In this document: positions 24,431 to 36,700 of the stretch, in pieces
Layout of the letters: each line of letters starts with the position of its first letter
Position numbering within the stretch: the first letter of the stretch is position 1
Source: Benincasa hispida
Taxonomy: Eukaryota > Streptophyta > Magnoliopsida > Cucurbitales > Cucurbitaceae
NCBI RefSeq assembly: GCF_009727055.1
Contig: NC_052354.1
Span: forward strand, 40,927,553-40,991,552
Reading direction: 5' to 3'
DNA length: 64,000 bases
The notes under the pieces: generated by a model
What the model was told of the DNA's origin: nothing
Databases searched by the model: none
Seen by the model: the letters and a program-made list of their open reading frames with translations, nothing else
Program-made: the position numbers and the translations under genes

Positions 24431-26177
24431 TGCTACAATCCCCGAAGATAAGTAGACTTGGGCTTAAAACTTTCCCTAGTAAAATTAAAGAAATTTAAGT
24501 TTTCTTCCTTAGACATGCATCTTCACATTAATATTTTACAATCATGACTTTTACATAATAACGTGATTGTGTTGGATTTGAATGGACACCTTTTGGATGT
24601 CAATTGGTTGAAAGTTTTTCTTAAATAGAAAATGACACACACAAACTAAACTTATGTTTGTTACAAAGTTTTCAACACTTTGTCTCGGAATAATCTATTC
24701 AAAAACATCTATTTTCCCACTAACAAGGGTTTTCTATACCATTGTGCATTTTCTATTTGCTCACCCTATTTTTAATTAATTAATTACCTATCTAACAAAA
24801 TTAGTATAATTATTTATTTTAATAAGTCAATAATAATTTATTAAAATATTTGTTCAATTCCTTTATACAAGTAATAAATAAATGCAAATACTTATGTGCC
24901 TAAAATAATTAATTAGTTAACAATATATTAAATATATTTCATTAGTTAAATTAAGTTAGTAAAAAAATTATTTTTCGATAATTAACTTAATATAAGTATA
25001 AAATATTCATTTTTTAATAGAACTTACATTTAACTACCCAATTAAAATGATTATTTTGTTGTTAATTAATTATTTTTTATAAAATTAGTATATTAAAATT
25101 ATATAAGATTACCATGATTAATTTCATAAAATAAATATCAACATAATTCATTTCCTTCGAATCCCTATAACGTTTTCATGCACAACCAAATACAACAAAC
25201 TTTTATTCCCCACAATCTTATTTTTTAGACATGTGATTCTCAGACATCTAAAAAATCTTAAACCAAACAATTCTATAAAATAAATTATTAGAGTGAGAAA
25301 GAATATTGCAGCTCAAATTTGACAACTTTTGAAGAATAGATGCAATTATATTACCATTTTAAATTTTGCATCATGAGTTATTTGTATAATATTTGAAAAA
25401 TAGATAAACGTAAACTTTTACAAATATTTGATGATTAAATAATGTAAATTTTTTTATAACTATGATTTTATATATTTTTATGCATGTCATTTAATTTTTC
25501 TAAAATATTATATAAGTATATTATATTTAAATCTAAACTATAAAAAATGAAAAAAGGGAAAATAAAATACCAGAAACGATAAACTAAAATAGATGTAAAA
25601 CAAGTTTTTTTTTTTTCACTAAACAAGAAACATAAATATAAATGTCGAATGAAAATTTGTTTTTGTTTCATTTTTTTAATAAATAAGAAACAAAAATAGT
25701 TATAAAAATTATTTCAATGAACCAAGAAATTGAAAATAGAATTATTATCAAACAATTTTCAAAAATAGAATTGAGATGGACGGCCAAACGCATATTCCTT
25801 GAATTTTTCAAAAAATCCAGTAACAAAAACATAATCCAAATTGCCTAAGAAAAAAAAAAAAAAAAGTCAATATTCCCGGATGTTTAATTCATACCCATCA
25901 AAATAGTATCTGCAATCCTAAACATATTTTAAGTCTAATAACTTACATCAATATTTTAACTCTCATGCGACGTTTTCATTGTACCTATTAGGTTACGAGT
26001 TAAGACTTTGATGTATAACTTAGGGCCAATATAATTTTATAAACTCTCACGAATATTCTATTAAATAGCACATTCTTTTTTTATTATTGTTTTAGAAAAC
26101 AAACCAGAAGGTAGCTATCAATTTTATTGTTATAGAAATCATATAGCAAGTTTTTTTTTTTCAATAAGAGTAAGATT

Positions 26178-26385
26178 AAGAACGTGTTTGGACTTCCTTT
26201 TTCAAGTGTTTAATTTAAAAAATAAGTCATTTTAGAAAAAAATGAATGTTTAGCAACCACACAAAATAATTTTTGAAGAATATTTTCAACAATTTTTATC
26301 AAAAGTATTTAAATAAAAATGAGTTTTTCGAAAAATATTTTTTCTCAAGTCAATAAAAACAGACCTAAATTTATGGTTTTGCATG
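26178..26385. repeat. MITE-like foldback
   Basis: The left arm GTGTTTGGACTTCC...AAATAAGTCATTTT reappears inverted and diverged on the right (AAAATGAGTTTTTCG ... CAATAAAAACAGACC). It is about 208 bp, AT-rich and non-coding. The superfamily is not assigned. Confidence 0.4.
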
Positions 26386-26839
26386 GTTCTTCCACATAAA
26401 TATTCTTTTTAATCTCATTGAAGGTAAGAATACATTCTTTTACCATATGTTTTTATACCATTTAATTATACTTTCTTTTCAATTAAAAATAACAAAAAAA
26501 TAGATTTCAGAACACGAATGAATGTGTCGCAAGAAAGGGCATAGGACCAAAAAAAAAAAAAAAAAAAACGAAGAAGAAGAAAATAAAGGTTCAAACGAAG
26601 TTTGAATTTAGATTAAAATAAATATTTTATAGTTTGAATTTACTATTTAGTGACTACACTTTTGAACTGGTCATTATAATGATTGCAATACTAACAACTA
26701 AAGAAGAAATTTGGAAATGGAAGGAATGTCTATTGGTTTAATATTAAAAAACAAAAATTAAAAACTAAATGGTTACCAAAATGCGCCTTCTTAATACACA
26801 TTTTTATCTTCTTCTTCTTTTTCTTCTATTTTCATCATC

Positions 26840-26905
26840 TAAACAAAATGCGCATAGCTCAACTGATAGCATAAAACATGTATTATTAATTTTGAAGTCA
26901 AAACA
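26840..26905 (+). ncRNA. tRNA-related SINE head (candidate)
   Basis: GCGCATAGCTCAACTGATAGC resembles a tRNA D-arm/A box (TAGCTCAGTTGGTAGAGC type). AGTCAAAACATCGATTTCTC, about 35 bp on, resembles a decayed B box. It is too degraded to be a tRNA gene. Confidence 0.35.
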
Positions 26906-28316
26906 TCGATTTCTCATATATGAAAATTTGTATGGGTAGCCCCTATTTAGGAGTCAACTCGAAATTTGGCCTCACTTTAAAAAAAAGGCCCAAAAATTGA
27001 CCTTTGGCTCATGTTAGCCGGGTGCGAAAGTACCGTTTTAGCCCAAACTGCGTGCGAGGCCAGATGCAACCCAGATTTCTCACCCTTTCCTCTCGTTTCT
27101 TCATCTCGTTCCCCACTTCATGTTGCCCTCCATTTTTTTCCTTGATTTTTACCTTCTTTTGAACTCTTCCTCTTGCTTTTTCCTCTCGTTTTGATTCACG
27201 CTCCAACTTATATTTTTTATTCGAGAAGAAGAAGACGACATTGACATAAACAGAAGAAATCACCGAAAAAAGGAGGACAACTGAAGAACAGAGGGTGAGA
27301 ATGAAATTTCGCCGAAAAAATGGAGGAAAAAAATAAAAGAGCGACGTAAACATAAATCGTCGAGAAAGAAAAAAGAAAATCGCTGAAAAACAAAGGACAT
27401 CATAAACAGAAGAAATCATCAGAAAAGGAAAAAGAAAAAGGAAAAGAGGAAGAAGAAGAAAGGCAGAAAAAACAGGAAAAAAAATCTGCAAAAGATAGAA
27501 GGAAGAAAGATTAAAAGTGGTAAATTCACATAATAATGATGTCCACATAAGACACAAATAGAATAAATTGAGAAGTGGGACCAAATTTCGAGATGATCCT
27601 AAAATCAGAGTCATCGGTGCCAAATTCCCTTTCTCATATTCCATATAATCAAAAAATTAAAAAAAAACGATGTAATATCTTGAAAACTAACACAAGTAAT
27701 TTACAAAAGAAGAAGCTGCATAAAGCACTCACGAACTCTAAAATTTGTTATACCCGTGAATTTTTTTTATTCGATCAATTGATTCCTATATATATATTTT
27801 TAAATTCTTGCAATCGAAATTTTGACATCAACATCCACCTCAATCACTTAATTCTTAATTTTAAACGATTATCAATACTGATATTAAACCCGAGTATATC
27901 AATATTTTTATCATTTAATTCACAACAAAACTTCACATCCACTTCATCTTAAATTCTTAAATTTTTAATTTATATATAATTGAAATTTTCAAGTTTGCTT
28001 TTACGTAAATGTTCTCAATTTTAAATTTAATTAGATGTCAATTCAATAAAAGAAAAACATTAAAATATGTGCTAATTCACGGACAAAAGTAAATGTAAAA
28101 TTTTAGTCTTAAATTCTAAACTTTTTTTAATTATCATGTGCTTGAAAATTTTCAATTTTACCATGACATGCTAGTTTAATATAGTTTTGTTGATTTTCTT
28201 TCTAAACTTCGAATTTCATCGAAATCACTTCAATAAAGTAATATACATATATCACACTATATGTATATTGTGATCTACATATTAATTGTAAATGGCTAAC
28301 AAAGAGAAACAAGGTT

Positions 28317-29230
28317 TTCATTATATCTAAGCTTCAGGAGGTCCAAATTGGGGAGATTTTCAAAAACAAAAAGGAAAAAAAATAAAACAATAATTGTCTT
28401 CTTCCAGCATTGAATCAGAGTATAAAGATGGTTTTTTATTATTAAAAAGAGAGAGAAAGTAAAACAACCATTACAAGTAATCATCCAACAATCATAGTAG
28501 AGATTCTCCAAAATCTAGCAAATGATTCGTCGTTTTTATTATGATCACACACATTGGACCATAATCTACAATTCCTGCTTTCTCTTATTCCTCGTCTCAA
28601 AAATAAGATGTTAGTAGGGGTATTTAATCAGAAAAATAAGGTATTCTCGGAGAAAAAAAAAAGGAAAAAACAACCATTACAAGTAATCATCTAGCAATCA
28701 TAGTAGAGGTTCTCGAAAATCTAGCAAACAATTCATCGTTTTCGTTATGATTACTCGTCTTAGAGATAAGATGTTAGTGAAAGGGTATTTAATTAGAAGA
28801 ACAAGATACTCTCGAGAGAAACAAAAGTACAACAGATATTACAAATAATCATCCAACAATCATATAAGAGGTTAGATTTTAAAAAATCTAGTAGTGATTC
28901 GTCATTTTCATTAAGATCACATACTAAACCATAACCTACAATTCCAGCTAGTTCCACGATTACTCGTCCAAGAGATAAGATGTTAGTGAATGGCATTTCT
29001 CTGATTCATTATATCCAAGTATCAAGAGGTCAAAATTAGGGAGAATTTTTCAAAAGGAAAAAAGATAATTGTTTTGTTTCAGCATTTGAATCAGAGTAAA
29101 AAATACAAAAACAACCATCACAAGCAGTCATCAACAATCGTAGTAATAGAGGTTCTTGCAAAATCTAGCAAAGGATTCGTTGTTTTCACTATGATCACAC
29201 TGAGCCATAACCTACAACACGGCGTATTGA
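28317..29230. repeat. Diverged repeat array
   Basis: A block beginning CAACCATTACAAGTAATCAT occurs at 28465, 28671, 28830 (diverged) and 29112 (diverged), followed each time by an AATCTAGYARNNRATTCGT-like sequence. A second block (TTCATTATATCYAAG..., ending in the GAATCAGAGTA context) occurs at about 28317-28430 and 29008-29100. A third (AAGATGTTAGTRRRGG...) occurs near 28600, 28768 and 28977. No coding frame is shared. Confidence 0.75.
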
Positions 29231-29453
29231 AGCTTCAAGCAATCACTTAATCACAAGCACTGACTTTTATCCCTTAGCAATCAGTACAATGCCACGAATC
29301 TTCAAAACTGTAAAAGTGATTGAAAACTAGTTAAAGAATTTAATGGCCACAGGCTTCTGGCCTAGCCTAGCTAGTAGCTATGCTCTGCTCGACTATAATA
29401 GGGTGCCAAACGTTATCTCCAAGGTAAACCATTCTTATTTAAGCACTCTAGTT

Positions 29454-29699
29454 ATGGATATATCAGGATTGTTGGTATGTTTGTTAGTGAGGCATCTTAG
29501 TAATTAGCTATAAAGTTTGTTGGGATTTTTGGTTATAAATAAAGGGAGTGAATTGGGAGCAAGGTAGGAATGATTTTAGTATGAATTTCCATTGAGACTT
29601 TGGAAGAGAGCAGCCTCTCAGATGTCTATAATATATCGTCACTTCTTTTGATATTGCGTTCTGTATATTTCATGAGTTTTCTGGCTAGGTATCCTAACA
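29454..29699 (+). repeat. Short solo LTR (gypsy-like) upstream of the DUF4220 gene
   Basis: It ends TCCTAACA and contains TTAGTAATTAG followed by a GGTTATAAATAAAGGG promoter-like box (TATA at about 29534). On the minus strand 32141-32384 has the same order of blocks (TTAGTAATTAG, TTTGGTTATAAA). The start TGGATATATC is tentative: flanking pentamers AGTTA and TCTTA agree at 3 of 5 positions. It sits about 240 bp upstream of the likely gene start, in the same orientation. Confidence 0.5.
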
Positions 29700-29935
29700 T
29701 CTTATTCTTCTGAAAGGTAATAATATATGTGGTGTAGCTTCTTAAATTCCTTGGCTTCTTCAAACTGTTTTATTCCTATTCATTTTTCTGGTTTTGGAGA
29801 TTGAGCTTTCTTTCAATTCCAGGTTCTTCCTTTTTTTTTAGCATTCAAATATTTTCCCACCTTCTATAGGTTTATAGTTTTCAAGTATTCTTCACTTCTT
29901 TCTATTAAAGAGATTATAACGAGATAGAAGGCACT

Positions 29936-31910
29936 ATGTTTTCTGACTTATTTACACGAATGGTACTGGAACATATCAATTTGATATGGAATTACTGGGG
30001 CATTGAGTTTCTAGTCTTGGCAAACTTCGTTTTCCAAGTTATCCTAATTTTCTGTGGAAGTCTTAGAAGGCACACACCCATATAAGCTCAGTTTAACTGT
30101 TTGGCTTTCTTACGTACTTCTTGCTAGAACTGCAACTGTTGTTCTCGGCAAGCTCACAACAATCGACATAGGCAGTCAACAGCGCAACACGCATAGCCAA
30201 GTTGAGGCATTGTTGGCACCACTGATGTTCATGCAAATAGGAAGTCCAGATACAATAACAGCCTACTCAATTGAAGACAACCAACTAGGAGTGAGGCACG
30301 TTTTCAGTACTGTAATCCAAGTGGGAATTGTGTTTTACGTTCTTATAAGGTCATGGACAGATTCCAAAACATCGTTTCTTTACTTGTCAATGTCTTTGGC
30401 TGGAATAATCAAGTATGGTGAGACTTCATGGGCTCTAAAATCAGCACTCAATGCCAACTTGGACTTGACAATTGCTGATTTAAACAAATATAAAGTAGCT
30501 GATTTGTTTAACAAATTGCCACAGGGAGAGAATGAACTTCCAGAGGCAAAATTAATCATAATAGCTTACTACAGATTTTGCTGCCTAAAACCTCATCTTG
30601 AGAATTGGCCTTACTATCCAATTGTTTCTAATGACAAAAATCTAAACATTGGTAATTGTAAGTATGAAGATGTGTTCAAAATTACAGATTCTGAATTGGA
30701 TTTCATGTATTATGCGCTCTACACTAAGGCGCCAATTATATATACTCGTACGGGATTAATTCTTCGTTTCATAAATTTGCTTAGCATGATTGCTGCACTA
30801 TGGGGATTGTCTGCATTGTTCAAGGATGCATTTGTGTATAATATTAGTATTGGCCTCATCTATTTTGTGTTGATAGCATCTTTGATAATTGAGATTTATC
30901 AGATCTTGAGACTACCATTCACAGATTGGGCTATAGTACAGATGGTACGGTACCATGAAGCTCGTCCTATCCTTGGGGGTTTCTTGCAGTCTCTAGCCCC
31001 TCAGTCGGCAACTTGGAGAAGGTGGTCTAACAAAATGGGGCAGTTCAATCTTTTAGACTTCTGCTTGCAAACCAAGCATCAGAACTACATCATAAGCAAA
31101 ATTCTCCGATTTTGGAGGATGGATATGAAACTCCGAAAGCAATCGAGTTTGAATCGAATTGAAGTCCAACCAGAAGTGAAAGAACCTGTGGTCACAGAAC
31201 TGAGAGAGATAGAGAAGATCAAAGGAAAAGAAAAATTTGATCAAAGAGGCCAATGGACAATCGATAGGTACCAAACGGAACTGAAACTCGATGACGAAGG
31301 CAAATTGATCAAAGCACTTAAAACTGTATCGGAGAGGGTTTTCGATACGAGCATCTTTATATGGCACATCACAACAGTTATTTTCTATACTCGTGAGACT
31401 ACTGTATGCAATAAAATGAAAGCCATCATGAGTCTATCAGATTATATGATGTATCTTATGGCAACTCGTCCACATGTGATATCAACAACTGGAGATATTA
31501 TATTTAATCATGTATGTGTGAGGCTTGGGAAGTTCATAAGAACTGAATGTAGAAAGAGAGATCATATATGCAATGATATTTTGAAATCACAGGAAGAAGG
31601 TAATATGCTTGAAGTTGAAGCAAGTGAATCAGAAGCAGAGAAAGCAGTTGTAGGGAATTGGGATTTGCTGAAGGATGTAAAAGAACTTGTAGATAGCCTA
31701 TTGACTCTGAGCAATGAAAACAGATGGAAGGTAATTGGCAGCATGTGGTTTGAGATGTTGGGATATGCTGCAAGTAAATGTGAAATGGAATATCATTCAG
31801 AACACATCAGACAAGGTGGTGAATTGATCACTCATGTTGGGCTTTTGATAGCCCATAATGTGAAGAGAATCCAGCTATTTCTAGTAGGTTTTCAACTTCT
31901 TTTTCCTTGA
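29936..31910 (+). CDS. DUF4220/DUF594 membrane protein, frameshifted near the N-terminus
   Basis: Plant-specific family of unknown function: N-terminal DUF4220 (membrane) and C-terminal DUF594. The open frame 30054-31910 (618 codons) has hydrophobic segments around residues 16-33, 80-98, 237-255 and 262-283. It carries family motifs RHVFSTVIQVGIVFYVLI, EIYQILRLPFTDW, TSIFIWHITTVIFY (about residue 432), LSDYMMYLMATRPHVIS (about 460) and GGELITHVGLLIAH (about 588, DUF594). The true start is probably ATG 29936. That frame gives MFSDLFTRMVLEHINLIWNY and WGIEFLVLANFVFQVILIF, the expected first helix, then stops at ...HTPI*. A one-base shift near 30070-30092, next to a CACACAC run, joins the two frames. 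It is either a sequencing/assembly error or an early pseudogenising frameshift. The rest is intact and mostly single-exon, as usual for the family. The C-terminus after AHNVKRIQ is atypical and may reflect an unrecognised splice. Confidence 0.8.
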
Positions 31911-32140
31911 GATATGAAATTTGATTGCCCGTAAGGAAGTTTTATGTAGTTTTTTTTTTTTTTTTTTGGTTCAATGATTTATTTTGTAAAAAGCATCATG
32001 CATATGAAGTTCCCTCCTATCTAGAATGCTACATGGCATTTTTTGATAATAAAAGTTATATTTCAAGGGTTTCTTTCAAGTGGATTGAAAATATGTATAC
32101 AAATCCCGGATCTAATAACATTTTCAAGGAAGAAAAAGTT

Positions 32141-32384
32141 TGTTAGAACCCAAATATATTGAAATTTAAACGGCAACTAGACTACAGATAAATCAAGTAA
32201 TTCAAGGTACTTGGACCCTCCCAATCTTGAGATCACACTCAAGCCCTAATTCACTCACCAAAATATTGTCTATCTTCCCTGTTCTCCTTATATCTTTTTA
32301 TAACCAAATTCCATAACTCACTCCCCTAACTAATTACTAATATACCCTTAATACTCTAATAATACCCTAATACCATTCCTATCA
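32141..32384 (-). mobile_element. Solo LTR, 244 bp, TSD AAGTT
   Basis: The plus strand starts TGTTAGAACCC and ends TTCCTATCA. It is flanked by AAGTT at 32136-32140 and 32385-32389. The minus strand carries GTTATAAAAAG, a TATA-like box, followed by a U5-like end ...GGGTTCTAACA. It is related to 29454-29699 but in the opposite orientation. It lies about 230 bp after the stop codon of the DUF4220 gene. Confidence 0.8.
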
Positions 32385-32772
32385 AAGTTGTCATGGATTG
32401 AAATAAATAAATAAAAGGAAAAAGGAAAAAGAAAGTGAACACACATCTAATAGTTCAGAAATTAGGCTTACAAAACATAATTATTTGCCTGTAAAAAAAA
32501 GTTTTAATTTCTCTCATTATATATATATATATATATACATTAACTATTTCTCATTCTCTTGAACATGAACTTTCTCCAATTACCATATGTGCTATATCTC
32601 ATTACTCCCATGTTTAACAATATATTAACTTAGAGTGGACAATCATGCTTGGCATCGTGATAATTCCAGCTGTAGAAGATGGAGATCAGAAAAATCTCTC
32701 AACTTGTTAAATAAAAGAATAAAACTACACAAAGATGACAACTATAAATCATAAACAATGCAAAAACAGTAA

Positions 32773-33149
32773 TAGGCTAAAATACTATCATAGTCCCTAT
32801 GCTTTGGGTTCCTTCCATGTTAGTCCTTGTACTTTCAATTGTCTAATTTTAATCGTTGTATTTTCAATAAATCTTAAACTTAGTCCTTCAAAGTCAATTT
32901 TTATAAAAATTGGTTAAATAATAATAATAAATTTTATATTAGAAAAGACAATATAGGAGTATAGTTTCAAAATTTTAGAAAAGAAACACTAATAGAGAAT
33001 AATTATTTTTGAAAAAAAAACAATAATAACTGCTGGGACTAATTTTAAGATTTAATGAACTCACATAAATTAAAATTGGACATTCGAAAGTATATAGACT
33101 AAAATGAAACAAAACCCAAAATATAGGATCAAAATGATATTTTAACCAA
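32773..33149. mobile_element. Foldback MITE (about 375 bp), Mutator-like
   Basis: Long terminal inverted repeats. The left arm GGCTAAAATACTATCATAGT, with TAGTCCTTGTACTTTCAA further in, matches inverted right-arm blocks (...AGTATATAGACTAAAATGAA, ATTTTAACC). Flanks ACAGTAATA and ACAATAATA look like a 9-bp target duplication with one mismatch, typical of Mutator-type elements. The interior is AT-rich and non-coding. The same family is at 60391-60755. Confidence 0.75.
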
Positions 33150-33799
33150 CAATAATATGAATAGGGAAACCCAACACCAGAGGTAACTCCAAAATCCTAT
33201 CCCATTCATATATTCAGTGATTATGCATTTTCCATATCAAACATGTTTACTCTAATGATGAAATGAAGTATCCTGGCATGGCCGCATGAGTAACTTCTCA
33301 TAACTAATTAGCAGATAAGGTTTGTACTCGGTCAGAAAAGTTAAAAAAAAAATACCTGCATCTGCCAATGTACAATTCAATCATAACTAATAATGCCAAT
33401 TAAAAGTTTTCGATAGAGCTAACTATTTTACATTCTGTAACATAATATTGGGAAACAAAAGTTATTCTATTTGGTATAAAAAATCAAAAGTGAAGCATCA
33501 AGCTGAGGAGTTGAATGAAGAACAGATTAAACACATGTCAAATACAATGCAAAATAACATCATAGCTATCCCTCTGATATGGTCGCTGACCAGTATGAAA
33601 ATCCATACCAAAATTGAGTTCCAATTATGTGGTAAACAAACAAAGCTACAGCCACAAAATTTACATGAGCCTAAAACTAAGAAATTAGATGCACTCAATG
33701 AGAGATAAAAAGCTATAGATACTCCTTAAATCGTTAAAGGAATTTATATAGTGGTGCACTGGAACCTGATGATTTAGAAAAGACGATGACTTCTCAAAA

Positions 33800-36700
33800 T
33801 CAAGATCTTGACAGGATGGCAATGGATTCCCACTCCAAGTTACATATCACTTCCTGCATAGCATAATTGGAGAGTCTCAAAACATAGCCACCCCAACCCC
33901 AACCTAAACCCTCGCAGCACTTTTAAATAAGAAACCAATTTTCACAGTTAGGGGACGAACACTCACTTTCAGTTAGAACTAGAGATCTTACCATCACAAC
34001 AGGTAAAGTAGACAACACAAGTTCGCATAAAATAGTATATGGACAACTTACTGATGGGTGATGACGGTCAATGTCAAAACCATTAATTGCACATGGTTCT
34101 GCCAGCAGGTCCACAGGCTGCTTGCCTACAAGTCATATAATTAAAAAAAAGTTGAGCCAGTCTATGCATATGGATTAGAAAATAATTCTTTTCAGGCATT
34201 AGAAAACAGAAACAATATAAAGCAACAAAATGACTTTGGATAAACGATGGTTGGACCCCAGCCCACCAATCAAACAGGTCAACAACACCAATTCGTACCT
34301 TGCTCAATACTAGTTAGAATCCCGTCCTCAGAGCAGATCATAGCAGGTAAAATCTGTGAAGATGACATGCCACCTAGGTTGCCAGACTTAATATAAGGAT
34401 CATAGTGAACCTCCCAAACCTCACTTTCACATGGCGAAGGATTTGATGTTTTGCTCCCTTCTAGACCCGAAAGAATGATAGGCTGCTGTTGTGACCTCAA
34501 ATCCCAGGCAAAGACAGTACCAAAAGAGCCCCCTGCCTAACATGGGGAATAATAAACACTCTAATATCGCAGCTCATCAATAAGGGCAGAATAAGAAAGA
34601 TGGAACAAAACCCCCACAGCACTTTTAGACAAGAAACCAATTTTCACAGTTAGGGAACAACACACACTTTCCGTTCGAACTAGAGATCTTAACATCACAG
34701 CAAGTAAAGTAGACAACACCAGTTCACATAAAATAGTATATGGACAACGTGTGTGTGCAGGTGTGTGCGTGTGATTCAATTTTATAAATTAGCTCAATAA
34801 CTCCATCAAGTTAACAATCATATGTTTTTCTATAATTTAATTAGCTCGATAACTCTGTCAAAGTAATCTACTAAAAGACTAAGATCAAGAGGACTTATGA
34901 GGAGTTTGAACAGATAGCTCATTTAGCCACTATCCAAACTGAATTGATATGAACTGCCGAGGTCTTTAAACTTTTATTCATATTTTTATTTAATAATTTT
35001 GATTCAATTTTGTTGCTTTTCGACTTTATCCTTTCTAAAACATATTAAAAAGGGCCTCTTGAGGATTCATAAATAATTTATCCTTTCTAAAACTATCCAA
35101 TGTTAATTTTGTCTCTCCATATTGTACTCACTGAATTATTTCATTTATCAATTAAACGTTTCTTATCAAGAAAAAAAAACATATCAAAAAGGGGCCAGGC
35201 TTAGTCTTCTTGTCATATTCATGACATGGCATTTAGAATTTTGTTGGGAAGCCATCTAAAACCTTGCCATTAGGTATCAAGTTGTTGAGGATAGAATATG
35301 ATGAATTGAGTTTTAGCCTTTTTCACTTTTCCTTCCAAGTTTAGCCAACAACATCTTGAATATCCATGCCTTGAGTTGCATGCCAAGAACATTCAAGTAC
35401 GATTAATCATTCAATCTTTTGGAGTATTTTTCTTTAGGGCCAAGAAGCTGATCTTTCTGTTGAGATTTTGATCTTAAGTCTCTCCGTGTCTAACCTAACC
35501 TAGGGTCAAAATCGAATGGATTCGGGAGTTTTAGTGTTTGTGACTTAGGAGCTCATGTAACTAAATAGTTCCTAATTATCATTAGGGTTTTCACATCATT
35601 TGGATCAGAGCACTTTTCATATTACATCATGAATGGTAGAGAGTAAAGAAAAAATTTCTCTCACGAAGTTTTAGGATAGAAATATTAAGTTTGAATTTTT
35701 TCATTGAAGACTGCAACAAGACTTGAGACCCATATCTAATGTAATGAAGCACCCTCCCTCCTCTTTCCTCTCTCTTCCCATCTTGAGCCATAATCGTCTC
35801 AAGCCACCATGCCTCTCGCCGCAACCATCGATCAGAAAAATTTCTCTATTGCCATTTATGAGTCCTCAAGGGGCACTCAGGCAAAGATTATTGAAAGGAA
35901 AATTATCCTTATCAACCCAATCCATCTCACTGTTCTCGAAAGCTCTTGACTAGCTTGCCTCTTCCTTCAACACCCTTTGCAAAGAACCCTGCAATTTCAA
36001 GTTTGGAAGACACCTGTCCTTTATCTAATGTTTAAGGAATCTTAGATAACCCATTGAATTACTAACAGCTCAAGAGCATATTATTGACATCAACGCTGCA
36101 AATCGATGTGGCTCAATGAGGATGACGAAAATACGAGCTGCTCATCTTGTAGAGTTCGTCAAGGTGATCCTCTTTTGCACTTCTTATTTATATTAGTTTC
36201 GGATTTTCTTAGCCGACTTATGGCCTATAGTGCTCGTCTAGGTAATATTATGACAAGTCCAATGACACCCTTTTGTTTTCAACTGCCTTGGTACATCCTT
36301 TTGAGATTGTTAATATTTTTTGGAGGGCCACTGGTTTAAAAATAAATCTTCCCAAGAATGAGTTGCTTGGGATCCATGTTGATGATTCTGAGATGGATTT
36401 GATGCTGTCTACGTTTGGTTGCAAACAGGGTCAGTGGCCATCGACCTACCTTGGTCTTCCCTTGGGTGGAAATTCTAAGACTTTCGTTTTGGCAACCTGT
36501 CATTGAGTGCATCCAACACAAGTTTCTGTTAGGTTTCTTCTCACCTGTGAACAACAACCTAACAAGCAAACAAGACAAAACAGAGCACAGTACTCTGGGA
36601 AAGATGTATTGATACTAAATTCAGCAGTACAATCAGAAATCCCTTAAATGGCAATACAAGGAAAAGGAAACAAACAAGCCTGACTGTTCACTATAGCAAA

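Larger units (their letters stand above)
24431..28300. other. AT-rich intergenic DNA, no gene recognised
   Basis: No credible coding region. It contains homopolymers (for example about 25850-25865 and 26550-26568), a MITE-like foldback at 26178-26385 and a tRNA-related SINE candidate near 26840-26905. A purine/pyrimidine-biased stretch at 27080-27480 gives a long but low-complexity minus-strand frame (27644-27009) that I do not accept as a gene. Confidence 0.55.

Noticed and set aside
27009..27644. 211-codon minus-strand open frame
   Set aside because: Low-complexity Phe/Leu-rich then Lys/Glu-rich peptide arising from a purine-biased stretch; no domain, no homologue recognised.
33448..33708. 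86-codon plus-strand frame downstream of the MITE
   Set aside because: No homology or codon signal; lies just beyond the 3' end of NUP43 and likely covers its 3' UTR antisense.
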